Positions 50,722-62,562 of a stretch of 64,000 nucleotides of DNA are shown piece by piece. Every line of letters begins with the position of its first letter. The first letter of the stretch is position 1. Position numbers and translations under genes: made by a program. The notes under the pieces were generated by a model. It saw only the letters and a program-made list of their open reading frames with translations, ran no database searches and was not told the DNA's origin. The stretch is taken from positions 2,356,001 through 2,420,000 of the forward strand of contig UGGS01000001.1 in assembly GCA_900450595.1 (NCBI GenBank), given 5' to 3'. The DNA is from [Flavobacterium] thermophilum. GTDB lineage: Bacteria; Bacillota; Bacilli; Bacillales; Anoxybacillaceae.

Positions 50722-52917
50722 CTACGGCCGGCGAAGCAAACGGGACAACGAGGCAAGCAGGCGCTCTTGAAACGCAGCCCGTTCTTTCTCCACCTTGTCT
50801 GGCCACTCTTGCAGCGCCTGAAGCCACGGCTCTACGTACGGAGAGAAAGACGGCGGATATACGCGGGCAAGATCGTCCAGCTTGCCGTTGCGATCGGTCG
50901 CGGCGACGATATACATGCCCGGCAACAGATGCGGCTCTGCCCGCTTCGGAATGTCCCATGTCACCGTTCGGTTATGGGCAAGCCAATCCAGCACCGCCTT
51001 CCCCTGTTCCACACGCTTGACGCGGAAAAACGAGAAACCGACGGAAAGGGAAATAGGCAAACCAAACAAACGAGCAAGCTGCCAAGCCATCAGTTCCTCA
51101 TCCGCCTTTCCGTTCTCGCCCCTCCATTCATCCAGCAAAGCAAAGCAATGTTCCAATTCGCTTCTGACCTCTTCCAGCACGGCACCAATAACAGTTCGAT
51201 GATTCGTTCCATAACGGCGGTCCAGCCAATCGGCCCACTCAAGCAACATATCGAGCGCTCGGCTCACCACTTCCCATGAAAACGAACTCCATCTTGACGG
51301 GATTTGCTCGACGATGCATTGTTTCCATTCTTCTTCTCCTACGTCCTCCCACGATGAAAACGTCCGCCCGGTCATATATTCACACACGAGCAAAACCACG
51401 GCCCAACACGCCTCTTTGGCTTCTTTTTCTTCGCTCACGATGACTTCGTTATAAAACGCCAATGCGTCATCGGTAAAATACATCCCTTCCCATTCCGCGC
51501 GGATCAACAATGTCTCGGTTCTTTCCGGCCCCATCCATTTCATTTTCCATAAGTCCGAAAGACGATGTGATGAGCTAAACGGAGATGGGGGCAATCCATA
51601 ACGGGAGCGAATGGAATTCACTCCGATGAGCACCGGCAAATTGGCTCGTTCTTGCATGTTAAACAAATGGAATTCATACTCTTTCAGCCACTCATCCACT
51701 TCCTGCACACGCCCCTCGCGCGCCATTTCGTGAGGGGTTTTTCCATTCCATTTCTCAAGCGGGATGTGAAGGGCTTTTTCCATTTGAACATCCAATCCGG
51801 CCATCGTTGCCACCCAAGGGGGAGAGTCTGGGTCTGAATCAATATGAAGCGAAACGTTTTCGATCCCTTTTCGGCGCAAAACAGCTTCTGTCCGCCGTTT
51901 TCGTTCTTTTGGGGAATACCCGAACGCCTGCAACAGCGACACGAGCTGTTCGGCCGTCCCTTCCTCCTCGGTAGACAACACGAGACGCGACCGATGAGCC
52001 GATAATGACCCGCCTAATTCAAACACATGAATCGGCTTGGGGGAAATCACTCCGACATAATGGTACACATTGGTGCACCATGAACCTTCCACCTTCTCCC
52101 CATCGTCATGATCAATGTGAGCGCGTCCGATCGAAGCAAGCTTCCTCATCGCCTCAGCGGCTTCTTGGCATTCGTATTCATACGTCCACCGCGTGCGCTC
52201 TTCTTGTACATCGTCCGCCTTCGGAGGATAGCCTGCATCGACGATATCGAGAAAATGTTCAACGGCTACCTTGTCATACGGCCAATCGGTTTGCGTCAAC
52301 AAGACGCGAATGTTCTCTTCCGCCCGTTCCACGCCCTTCGGATCTACGATCGATGATACACCGCAAACGTAATAGCCGCCGTCAAATGGCTCCAAAAAGG
52401 CAAACATGCCGCCCCAAGGGCGCACAACCTCCAATGTCTCGCAATACGGCATGAGAAGTTTCTCGCCCGTCAACCGGTCAACCGCCACTCCTCCTTCATC
52501 ATCCAAATCGACAAATTGCACAAGGCGCGGCACAAGTCGAACCCAGCGGTCCAACATTTCCTTGAGCTCCGGAGACAGACGACGCCCTTTTTCCTGTTGA
52601 AACCATTCAACGCCGCGCAATCCATTCGGATAACGATGGAGGAAAAAACGCCAAAGCGTCTCAAACACCTTCAACTCTTCACGATGATCCTTTTGTTCGA
52701 TCATTCGGCGAAATGTACGGTTGACCGCTTCGCGTTCATCATAAGACAGCGATTCATCCAAAAACCGCTGCACCATTTGCGACAGCTCATATTTTTGGTC
52801 AAAAAAGCGGCGCTGCCGCACCCGCTTGATTTCACGCTCCTGCTGTTTGTTCATGCAGCACTTCTTATACTTTTTCCCGCTTCCGCACGGGCACGGGTCA
52901 TTTCGGCCGATTGCCAT
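50722..52917 (-). CDS. Large SEC-C motif protein (731 aa)
   Basis: It begins MAIGRNDPCPCGSGKKYKKC, a textbook SEC-C zinc site (pattern CxC...CC), then VRQRRFFDQKYELSQMVQRF. The remaining ~650 residues are helical and match no domain I recognise. They include an aromatic-rich region (GGMFAFLEPFDGGYYVCGVSS), HIDHDDGEKVEGSWCTNVYH and a long helical C-terminus. Soluble, no signal or membrane segment. It has its own promoter region and is the full-length parent of the broken copy at 47546-47965. Function unknown. Confidence 0.85.
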   Translation of the reverse strand: MAIGRNDPCPCGSGKKYKKCCMNKQQEREIKRVRQRRFFDQKYELSQMVQRFLDESLSYDEREAVNRTFRRMIEQKDHREELKVFETLWRFFLHRYPNGLRGVEWFQQEKGRRLSPELKEMLDRWVRLVPRLVQFVDLDDEGGVAVDRLTGEKLLMPYCETLEVVRPWGGMFAFLEPFDGGYYVCGVSSIVDPKGVERAEENIRVLLTQTDWPYDKVAVEHFLDIVDAGYPPKADDVQEERTRWTYEYECQEAAEAMRKLASIGRAHIDHDDGEKVEGSWCTNVYHYVGVISPKPIHVFELGGSLSAHRSRLVLSTEEEGTAEQLVSLLQAFGYSPKERKRRTEAVLRRKGIENVSLHIDSDPDSPPWVATMAGLDVQMEKALHIPLEKWNGKTPHEMAREGRVQEVDEWLKEYEFHLFNMQERANLPVLIGVNSIRSRYGLPPSPFSSSHRLSDLWKMKWMGPERTETLLIRAEWEGMYFTDDALAFYNEVIVSEEKEAKEACWAVVLLVCEYMTGRTFSSWEDVGEEEWKQCIVEQIPSRWSSFSWEVVSRALDMLLEWADWLDRRYGTNHRTVIGAVLEEVRSELEHCFALLDEWRGENGKADEELMAWQLARLFGLPISLSVGFSFFRVKRVEQGKAVLDWLAHNRTVTWDIPKRAEPHLLPGMYIVAATDRNGKLDDLARVYPPSFSPYVEPWLQALQEWPDKVEKERAAFQERLLASLSRLLRRP

Positions 52918-52970
52918 GCAAAATCCTCCCTTCTAATCATTCCTTTCCAAAACGGCGACCAAGATAATGA

Positions 52971-53147
52971 ACCTCCCCCACTTATCGAAGTGGGGGTTTC
53001 CTGTTTCCCCTTCGGAGGTGGATGCATGATAGGCTGGTTGGCAGCCTATCTGCAGGCAACACCTGGCACCCGTCCCGTTGGGAGCCACAGGCAACATGAG
53101 TATCCATGATACTCAAGGGCGGGAACTCGCCATCTACGACTTCATAC
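52971..53147 (-). ncRNA. Probable omega-RNA region of the TnpB element
   Basis: The 177 bases between the tnpB stop and the right end are non-coding and rich in pairing (ACTCAAGGGCG, GGTGGATGCATGATAGGCTG, end hairpin). In studied TnpB systems the guide RNA comes from this position, overlapping the end of tnpB, and its guide is the sequence just beyond the right end (below 52968). The exact 5' end cannot be set. Confidence 0.55.
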
Positions 53148-54326
53148 CTAAGCAATCCGTCGATACGTAAACGGTTTGACCGTAAATTCCAATGGGCGGA
53201 TTTCACCATAATATACTTTGGCAAATAAATTCATTGCCCCATGGATATCACGGTGTCGTTTGTACCCGCATTGACATGTATAATTTCTAGAAGAAGATTT
53301 ATTTTTCTTCCCGCAAACAGGGCATGTTTGCGAGGTATAACTTTCATCTTTTTTCTCGATTTGAATTCCTTCGGCATTCAATTTGTATTTGAGATAATCA
53401 AATAATTTTCCAAACGACCAATTGGATAATTTCTGATTGGTCTTTTTGTTTCGTTTCTTTTTCGTATTCCGTTGGATTCCTTCGATATCTCCAATGACGA
53501 CTTCTTTCACTTGGTTTTCCAAACACCAACGAACAAATTGTCTCGTGGTTTTGTGCAGTGCATCCTTTAGTTGTGCCTCTGATTTCGAAAGTACATATTG
53601 TTTCGCCCGATTGTACTTTTTCCATTGTTTGGAGCCTTTTTTGCATCTGCTCATGAGTTTTTGCAGTTCTTTTAATTTCTTGTTTCTCAACCGATGAATG
53701 CTTCTTATTTTTCTTCCCGTGATAATGAGGCTTTCCCCATTTTCACAAATGGCTGCGATGGTGTGAATTTCCCCTGGGTCAATAGCAACACGGTTTTTAC
53801 ATGGATTTTCTTTTGGTTTTTTCCCATCTTCATACGATAAACAAAGCCACAAACCACGGTCATAGACCAACTCGATTTCTTTGACTTTTCCGTTTGGAAG
53901 TTTCTCTTTGTCGATTTTCACCACCAAAGGAGATTGTCGTTTTCGATTCCAAATTCCTAGCGACAGTTCCAACGTTCCGTCTTCATGCAAAACAAACCCA
54001 TCTTTTGCCCATTTCGTGTTGAAATGTTTTTTCTTTTTGTATGGATATTTGATTTTTTCTCCTTTTTTCCGTGCTTCTTTTGCCCCATCACGGGCAAAGA
54101 TATATTTATGCACAACCGCCTGGATGCTTTGGCTGTGGATAGAAAAACGACCTTTTGTTGCTTTTTGCAGTTCCGTTTTGGTTATCCATTTTCCTGTTTC
54201 CAAATGATGTTCTTTTGCCAAACGAAGGCATTCGTTCCAAACTTCTGCGGAGATACGATTGCATTCAAATAGTTTTTGGATAACTTCTTTCTTTGCCCGA
54301 AAACGGGTTTTCAGCGTTCGATACAT
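53148..54326 (-). CDS. tnpB: TnpB RNA-guided endonuclease
   Basis: A 392-aa TnpB, the IS200/IS605 nuclease ancestral to Cas12. The RuvC residues are all present: Asp183 in RVAIDPGEIHT, Glu282 in VVIGDIEGIQR and Asp360 in HRDIHGAMNLF. The zinc finger has Cys335/Cys338 (TCPVCGKKN) and Cys351/Cys353 (YTCQCGYK). The basic N-terminal region (YRTLKTRFRAKKEVIQK) contacts RNA. The frame is intact, so it could be an active nuclease that cuts sites matching the omega-RNA guide. A ribosome site GGAGGTG precedes ATG 54326. Confidence 0.93.
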   Translation of the reverse strand: MYRTLKTRFRAKKEVIQKLFECNRISAEVWNECLRLAKEHHLETGKWITKTELQKATKGRFSIHSQSIQAVVHKYIFARDGAKEARKKGEKIKYPYKKKKHFNTKWAKDGFVLHEDGTLELSLGIWNRKRQSPLVVKIDKEKLPNGKVKEIELVYDRGLWLCLSYEDGKKPKENPCKNRVAIDPGEIHTIAAICENGESLIITGRKIRSIHRLRNKKLKELQKLMSRCKKGSKQWKKYNRAKQYVLSKSEAQLKDALHKTTRQFVRWCLENQVKEVVIGDIEGIQRNTKKKRNKKTNQKLSNWSFGKLFDYLKYKLNAEGIQIEKKDESYTSQTCPVCGKKNKSSSRNYTCQCGYKRHRDIHGAMNLFAKVYYGEIRPLEFTVKPFTYRRIA

Positions 54327-54435
54327 GGTTTCACCTCCTATGTTTATTGTATTCTATTGCCATCCAAAGAAGAAAGAGAAAAACAGAAAAACCGAACGCC
54401 ATTCATCCCCCACCTGTAGAGGTGGGGGACTTCTG

Positions 54436-54694
54436 GCTGATTTATGTTAAAAACGGTCGGAATCGCGCACAAAGCCATTTTTCCCAATCCATTATGGATT
54501 CGGTCAAAACCGATCGTTCCCCGCCGCTTTTTTTGGAGTTTCACGAATGGAACGCATTCCATTCCCTGTTTCTACTTATAGAGGGCTTGGGTTGAGCTCC
54601 ATGATGGTTGAATGAGAGAGCCCTTGTGGAACCGGCTTTCCTTTCTGACGAAATGCCGCTGACTTGCGCGCAGCGCCCGTTTTTCTGCCAGCTT
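54436..54694. other. Gene-free stretch between TnpB element and SEC-C gene
   Basis: Contains a short palindrome GAATGGAACGCATTCCATTC (about 54547-54566) and the 3' flank of the next gene; no gene recognised. The gap between tnpB and the SEC-C gene exceeds 300 bases. Confidence 0.4.
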
Positions 54695-55984
54695 CTAGAT
54701 GAATCCCCGATCGGTGAAGATCTCCCACGCTACATCGCGGAGTTCTTTACGCAATTCTTTTTCATTCACTTCCTCAAGCAGGCCTTCATTCCGCCACGAA
54801 CGGATGGCGCGGTCAATATGACGGTTGACTCGCTTCTCGTCCCATCCTTCACGCATCAACATCAGATCGATGTCATCGATCCATTCATTGATGCGCGCAT
54901 CAAGCTCATCCCCTTCCTCTTCGAACCAGTCTTCCTCCCAGTCATCGAGCCATTCCTCGTCGTCTTCATCATCAACAGCCATCAGGAAAAAATCCAACGC
55001 CGCCGATCGCACATCTTCTGGCATCACGTCATACCGATCGGCGATGTCTTCCACCTCCGATCCTTCCGCCTTCATCAAATGCCCAGCCACATAGCGGAGC
55101 GCCGCCGCGTAGACGGGGACCGAATAAGGGAGGCGGGATGTTTTTCCGCAATAGATCGCCCATATGGCGAACGCTTGATTGAGCAGCGCCGCTGGCGCCT
55201 CCGGCTCGTTTTCATCGAGCTCGCGAATGACGGCCGCTTGTTTCGGATCATCCCATTTGAACTGTTTGGCGAACTGCCAAAGCCACTCCAAGAGCACATC
55301 GGAAAGCACAGCGACGAACCGATCGCGCATCCATAAAGCCGATGGCTGACCGCTCCACTCCCCTTCTTGTTGAATCGCCCGAAGCAATCGATCTTTCCCT
55401 GACGCCGGGAGCGGAAACACCGCTGTGAAACACGTGAACACGTCTTGGTACGGCACAAGGAAGCCGAACACCACATCTCCTGTTTCGATCACGCTCGGCC
55501 ATTGATCGGAAGCCAATAAATGAACGATCTTTTCCCCTCCCGTCAACAAATCCCGGACAACGGGGCGATTGTCGTCATCATAGCCGATGAACTCGCCAAG
55601 CGACGGAACGGCTCCTTCCCACCTCTCGATGTGCGCCTGAACGGACGGGCGCCACCGCTCCCAATGACGGCTTTTCCGGTAAGCAGAAAAGATCGTTTGT
55701 CCTGTTTCATCAAGCGGCCAACAAAACAACATCCAGTTCACCGCCATGATCTGCACGCCAAGCTCGAGTTCCTCCGGCATCTCATCAAGCGGGAACTGAT
55801 CTAAAAGCTCTTCCGCCTCCCTCTCATACCGCTGCAAAACAAACTGACGCATATCATTCATGCATTCGATCAACTCGCGGTCAATCAATGACGAAATCGA
55901 AACCGCCTCTTGCTTTCCACAACAATGCTTGTACTTTTTGCCGCTGCCGCACGGGCATAACGCGTTCCGCGGCGTTTCCGCCAT
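54695..55984 (-). CDS. SEC-C motif protein B (429 aa), paralogue of 48883-50217
   Basis: N-terminal zinc motif CPCGSGKKYKHCCGKQEAVS, helical body with YAAALRYVAGHLMKAEG, an acidic segment (DDEDDEEWLDDWEEDWFEEE), and the C-terminal module WDEKRVNRHIDRAIRSWRNE then LRKELRDVAWEIFTDRGF. The three parts line up with the gene at 48883. The start at ATG 55984 is chosen to match that paralogue; a further ATG lies nine codons upstream. Function unknown. Its promoter region is shared with the divergent SWIM-SNF2 operon. Confidence 0.85.
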   Translation of the reverse strand: MAETPRNALCPCGSGKKYKHCCGKQEAVSISSLIDRELIECMNDMRQFVLQRYEREAEELLDQFPLDEMPEELELGVQIMAVNWMLFCWPLDETGQTIFSAYRKSRHWERWRPSVQAHIERWEGAVPSLGEFIGYDDDNRPVVRDLLTGGEKIVHLLASDQWPSVIETGDVVFGFLVPYQDVFTCFTAVFPLPASGKDRLLRAIQQEGEWSGQPSALWMRDRFVAVLSDVLLEWLWQFAKQFKWDDPKQAAVIRELDENEPEAPAALLNQAFAIWAIYCGKTSRLPYSVPVYAAALRYVAGHLMKAEGSEVEDIADRYDVMPEDVRSAALDFFLMAVDDEDDEEWLDDWEEDWFEEEGDELDARINEWIDDIDLMLMREGWDEKRVNRHIDRAIRSWRNEGLLEEVNEKELRKELRDVAWEIFTDRGFI

Positions 55985-56181
55985 ATTCGATGCACCTGCT
56001 TTCTTTTCCATTTGGACTTTTTCTATTCCTATTATACCATCATCGATAGACGTTCAACCATCACCAGCTTTCTTTCTATCAAAACGCGTACACGTTCAAA
56101 AGCTCGCAATGTCCTTTCATGCCGGCTCGAGAACAGACGCGTTTTGTCACATTGCCCCTCTTTTTTCGACACGCTATCACA

Positions 56182-56190
56182 TGCTATAAT
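56182..56190 (+). promoter_or_regulatory. Promoter -10 of the SWIM-SNF2 operon
   Basis: Extended -10 TGCTATAAT, in the sequence CACATGCTATAAT that also precedes the 84-aa gene at 24397-24409. A T-rich stretch is found at the -35 distance. Confidence 0.55.
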
Positions 56191-56227
56191 TAGATGATAA
56201 GGAATGGAACGGAAAGGACGGACCGAC

Positions 56228-57867
56228 ATGTTGCAAACAACCGTTTCCAAGCCGCTTTTGAAGCAGGCGGCTGGGGAATTGCTGAAAGAATTGCCGTTTC
56301 CTATTTTCCACAATCTCATTCAAAAAGGGCGCGACTTGTCAAGAAACGGGTTGGTCTATAACGTCATGGTGATCAACAGCCACGAAGTGGAAGGGGTCGT
56401 TTCCGACATCACCCCCCATGATGTCATGCTTGATTTGGCCAACATCACCCGCCGCCATCGCTGCCCATGCGGGACGGAAGGGCTGTGTCCACACGTTTTG
56501 GCGCTGTTCTTTTATATATACGGCAACGTGTTCGACGTTGGCGAGCTGTTTCGCCTTTGGAAAAAAGGGCAAATCGGCGCGTTGTGGAAAGAATCCGCTG
56601 TCCATGAACCAAAAACGCCTGCTCCAAAACGCGCGGGGAAAACGGCAGGCCTTTCGATCACAGCCAATGAAACGGTTGAAGATTGGCGGGGCCAGTTCGA
56701 GAAACAGTATGAAGACTTTTTCTCCCGCCATCAAAACGGCCAAAACTGGCCGTACCGTTTAGCCTTCCAGCTGCTCCCGAAACTTGGCAAAAACGAAGGG
56801 AAGCAAGCCGGCGCCCGTCCGTTGCGGGAGCTTCATGCCGCTCTATTTTTATTGGAGAAGCTTCGGCAGTACGGGGAGGCGCAAGGGTGGAACGACGTCG
56901 TATTCGCCTCTTACGGACAGTTTTCCTGGCAGCAGGACGTCAACTATGTCGCCGACCGCGCCTTTGACGCCTTGGAAAAATTGTCTACTCAATCGCTGCC
57001 GCGGTCGCTCAACGCGTTGATTGAACAGACGATTCCGTATGTTCGTGATGTACTGTTTTTGGACGGAGGGCTGTCATCATTCGGCTATGACTTTTACACA
57101 ACCGCGTGGGAATCGCTGTTCACCAAGCCCACATGGCGGCAAGAGGAACGAGCCGAACTCCTTCGGCTCGCCAAAGACCGAGACGACATCCGCGCCGCTA
57201 TGGCGACGGCTCATCTTTCCTTTTTGCTTGGCGAAGACGACGAAGCGATGGCGCTTTACCGCGCGTTCCCCGATCAGGCAGGCTTGTTTTTGGTGGAATG
57301 GATGGGGCGATTCATTCAAAACGGCCTCTTGAAACGGTTTGAATCCGTTTGGGAAAAAGCCAAGGACGATTGGCCGCTTTATCTTTCCCACATGTCCGAC
57401 CTCGCCCGGGGAAGTTTTTTGGACGAAGCGGTTCATTTGTTTGAAATGTATGCCCGCCAACGAAACCGACCGGATGCATGGGAAGATTTTTTGCAGCGCA
57501 GTCTTCCATACAGCGTCAACTATTATACCAACTTTTTGTATCGGCAAGGGCGATACCGAGAAGTCGTTGACCTGTTTTTATGGGCGAACATCACCGCCGA
57601 TGAATTGCATCCACAGCTGCTTAAAACATTGCAAGCGCGCAATCCAGAACTCGTGATGCCGTTATATCATCGGGCCGTGATGAGGCGGCTGGAAGAAAAA
57701 AACCGGGCGAGCTACCAAAGGGCGGTCCGCCATTTGAAAACGCTGCGGACCCACTACCGTTCGATGAAGCGGCTCGACCAATGGGAAGCCTATCTCGAGC
57801 AACTGCTCGCCAAAACGGCGCGCATGCGCGCGTTTCATGAAGAATTGAAGAAAGGAAAATTGCTCTC

Positions 57868-57871
<4 letters not shown>
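56228..57871 (+). CDS. ywqB: SWIM zinc-finger protein (YwqB-like)
   Basis: A 547-aa protein with a SWIM zinc finger near residue 85-100, CPCGTEGLCPHVLALFF (pattern CxCx...CxH), following HEVEGVVSDITPHDVMLDL. The rest is helical, TPR-like (repeats of helix pairs from about 320, for example VDLFLWANITADELHPQLL). SWIM fingers bind DNA or proteins. It overlaps the SNF2 gene by four bases (ATGA), the same pairing as ywqB-ywqA in B. subtilis. ATG 56228 has AAAGGA ten bases upstream. Confidence 0.86.
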
Positions 57872-60627
<2,756 letters not shown>

Positions 60628-60629
60628 GC

Positions 60630-60746
60630 ATGGCGGAAGAAAAACGAAAGCGCAAGAAAAAAACGGCGGAAAACCCGTGGGAAAAGCTGCTGAAGCGGAT
60701 GGAAGAGAAAATGAAGGAGCGGGAAAAGCGGCAAAAACAACCGTAA
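60630..60746 (+). CDS. 38-aa charged protein, third gene of the SWIM-SNF2 operon
   Basis: ATG 60630 lies three bases after the helicase stop (TGAGCATG), with AAAGGAGG ten bases upstream inside the helicase gene. The product is 38 aa, one long charged helix: MAEEKRKRKKKTAENPWEKL, then KRMEEKMKERE. Ribosome site and spacing argue that it is translated. It may be a small subunit or regulator of the helicase. Confidence 0.65.
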   Translation: MAEEKRKRKKKTAENPWEKLLKRMEEKMKEREKRQKQP

Positions 60747-60769
60747 AGGACATCACGCAGGCGATGAAC

Positions 60770-61006
60770 ATCCTGTTGGACACAGAAAAAACTTCATCAA
60801 CAAGTGTTGTTCTTTGTCCAGCCATGAAAAGGATCATCCAGGCACGTGTGTTCATCGAAACATCTCATGGGCAACGTTTTGCCCTTCACCCGGGCATGAA
60901 CATGAATCATCAAGGCACGCGCATTTTCACGGAAAGGTCCATGGGCAGCACGCTTTGCCCTCCACCCGGGGATGAAAATCACGCGCCAGTCCTGCATTTT
61001 CACGAA
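60770..61006. repeat. Three imperfect tandem repeats of 65-76 bp
   Basis: Each unit has GGGCA...TTTGCCC-like pairing (60943-60960, 60869-60884, decayed copy near 60800-60819) followed by a CACCCGGG(C/G)ATGAA-type segment, then AAGGCACG and TTTTCACG. Spacings are about 65 and 76 bases. Similarity fades from right to left. Function unknown; they could be hairpin repeats or a decayed coding repeat. Confidence 0.65.
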
Positions 61007-61034
61007 AACAGCGTGGGATTGATCCCACGCTGTT
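61007..61034. terminator. Hairpin terminator after the repeats
   Basis: AACAGCGTGGGAT (61007-61019) / ATCCCACGCTGTT (61022-61034), perfect; the U-tract is short on both sides. Confidence 0.6.
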
Positions 61035-61063
61035 CGCTTTCAAGCCATCCTCTCAGCACCTTG

Positions 61064-61282
61064 TCAACGAAACAATTCGGGCATGTCGATTGCAAGCCCC
61101 GGAAAATACACGGAGCGAACCGTTCCCGTTTTCACTTGAACATCCGCCTGCTCATACAGCCGTTCCTTATTGAGCACATACACCGTCACCGAACAAGTCA
61201 CGTTTATGTCAAACCGAAGCCCTTCGCACAAGGCAAGAAATCGGCCAAATGTGAAAAAGGACCGGCCGCCAACCTTCCCCAT
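61064..61282 (-). pseudogene. Possible remnant of an Uma2-type protein
   Basis: A 72-codon frame without ribosome site. Its end, VRSVYFPGLAIDMPELF, resembles the C-terminus of Uma2-family putative endonucleases (FPGLxxDxxxxF), preceded by a plausible strand. The N-terminal part matches nothing. If real, most of the gene has been lost. The gap from 60747 to 61315 otherwise contains only the repeats and hairpin. Confidence 0.35.
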
Positions 61283-61315
61283 TCATAGAGAAGGTCTGTC
61301 GCACCGATCCTTTCG

Positions 61316-62287
61316 CTAAACGGAAGCATACATCCGATCAAGCTCTTGCGCTTCGTATTTCGCAAACGGGTCGATGAGCGAAATTTTTTGCGCCTCGGCG
61401 TCGCTCACGCCGGCGTACAGCTCAGCCGTGCCGTCGCCTTTGCGGATGAGTCCGCCGCTAAAGACAACGTTCGCCAAATCCGGCCGTTTCGCCGGCCCGT
61501 CTAAAAAGTGGGAGCGAAGCGCAATCAATTCCAGCTCTGAACGCTCCATCGTCTCCGGGTTCAACACGAACACCATCGGGTAGTAATGGCGGTTGCCGTG
61601 CTCGTCAAAGCAAGCGATATGGCCAAGCGCCCCCACAAGCCCGTTTGCAAGCAAATGCGCCTCATTCACGCCGCCCCATTCTTCATCCGTAAATTGGGCG
61701 TCCAAAATCGGCGCGGCCTCGATCACGTCCGGCGTCAACTCATCGAGCGAGAAAATGCGGGTGAACCCGATTTTCCCGCGTCCGCCTTTTTCCCCTTGCG
61801 GCCGGGTGAACACGCCGATCGAGCCATCTTTCAGCTCGACAAGGCGAATGTCTTTCATTCCGTCCGGCCCTTCGGCGAACTTTTTCAAACTGCAGATATT
61901 GCGGCCGCGGTAAAAGACCGTCCGCCAGCTCAGCTCGCCGTCAAACACCGGATGCGGAAACGTCTCCACGCCGCCGAACACCAACTGACCGTGAATGCGC
62001 GCCACAAACGGATCCTGCAAGGCGAACACCGGCGCCCCTTCACGAGGGACCCAAACGCCGTCACGCTCGACGAAAAAGTACACTTCCGACTGCTCGCTGT
62101 CGCGCGCCTCGACGCGCCCAGCGATCACCCATTCTCCTTCATCCACAAACGGTGCGGAAATATTATAAACGTCTCGGTCCCCGACACCCGCAAAGCGAAG
62201 CTTTTCCGGCTCAAACGGCTGTGGGGCCGAACGAAATTCATCCACTAACACTTGACATGTCTTTAATGTTGGCAATGAGAATAACAT
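61316..62287 (-). CDS. DUF1861 protein, putative five-bladed propeller glycosidase
   Basis: A 323-aa protein of DUF1861, a family resembling GH43/GH130 beta-propeller enzymes. Repeating blade-like stretches: FAGVGDRDVYNISAPF, VFALQDPFVARIHGQLVFGG, GVFTRPQGEKGGRGKIGFTR, DEEWGGVNEAHLLANG, DLANVVFSGGLIRKGDG. The substrate is unknown. ATG 62287 has GGAGGGATGAATC. It stands alone with an AT-rich promoter region. Confidence 0.85.
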   Translation of the reverse strand: MLFSLPTLKTCQVLVDEFRSAPQPFEPEKLRFAGVGDRDVYNISAPFVDEGEWVIAGRVEARDSEQSEVYFFVERDGVWVPREGAPVFALQDPFVARIHGQLVFGGVETFPHPVFDGELSWRTVFYRGRNICSLKKFAEGPDGMKDIRLVELKDGSIGVFTRPQGEKGGRGKIGFTRIFSLDELTPDVIEAAPILDAQFTDEEWGGVNEAHLLANGLVGALGHIACFDEHGNRHYYPMVFVLNPETMERSELELIALRSHFLDGPAKRPDLANVVFSGGLIRKGDGTAELYAGVSDAEAQKISLIDPFAKYEAQELDRMYASV

Positions 62288-62528
62288 GATTCATCCCTCC
62301 GGATGGCGCCAAAAACGCCCGCATTGGCATTTTTGGCTGTTTTTCCTGGTCGCGGTTCGAACAGGAAACCCCACTCCCTTTCACACCGGCTTCGTCATTC
62401 GGACATCAACGATGATGCCACCTCCTGTCGGCCGGATGAGAAAGTCAATGAAACTCATTCATTCGTGTGTTCTTATTATAATATGATATGAGAAAGAAGG
62501 AAACACGTTATTCATTGCCAAAAAAGCA

Positions 62529-62551
62529 GGGCCAAGACGAAGTCAAGGCCC
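62529..62551 (-). terminator. Terminator of the macro-domain gene
   Basis: GGGCC (62529-62533) / GGCCC (62547-62551) with inner TTGAC/GTC pairs, then TGCTTTTTTGG on the minus strand. Confidence 0.75.
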
Positions 62552-62562
62552 TTTTTCTCCCT

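Larger units (their letters stand above)
52968..54435 (-). mobile_element. TnpB-only IS200/IS605 element (IS1341 type)
   Basis: One intact tnpB gene flanked by short end hairpins: CCCCCACTT / AAGTGGGGG (52975-52983, 52988-52996) at the right end and CCCCCACCT / AGGTGGGGG (54407-54415, 54420-54428) at the left end. No tnpA is present, so mobility needs a transposase in trans. It lies between two SEC-C protein genes. Limits are estimated from the hairpins; this family leaves no target duplication. Confidence 0.85.

Noticed and set aside
60770-61006. CRISPR array
   Set aside because: Repeats are imperfect, directly adjoining, without unique spacers of constant size, and no cas gene is present.
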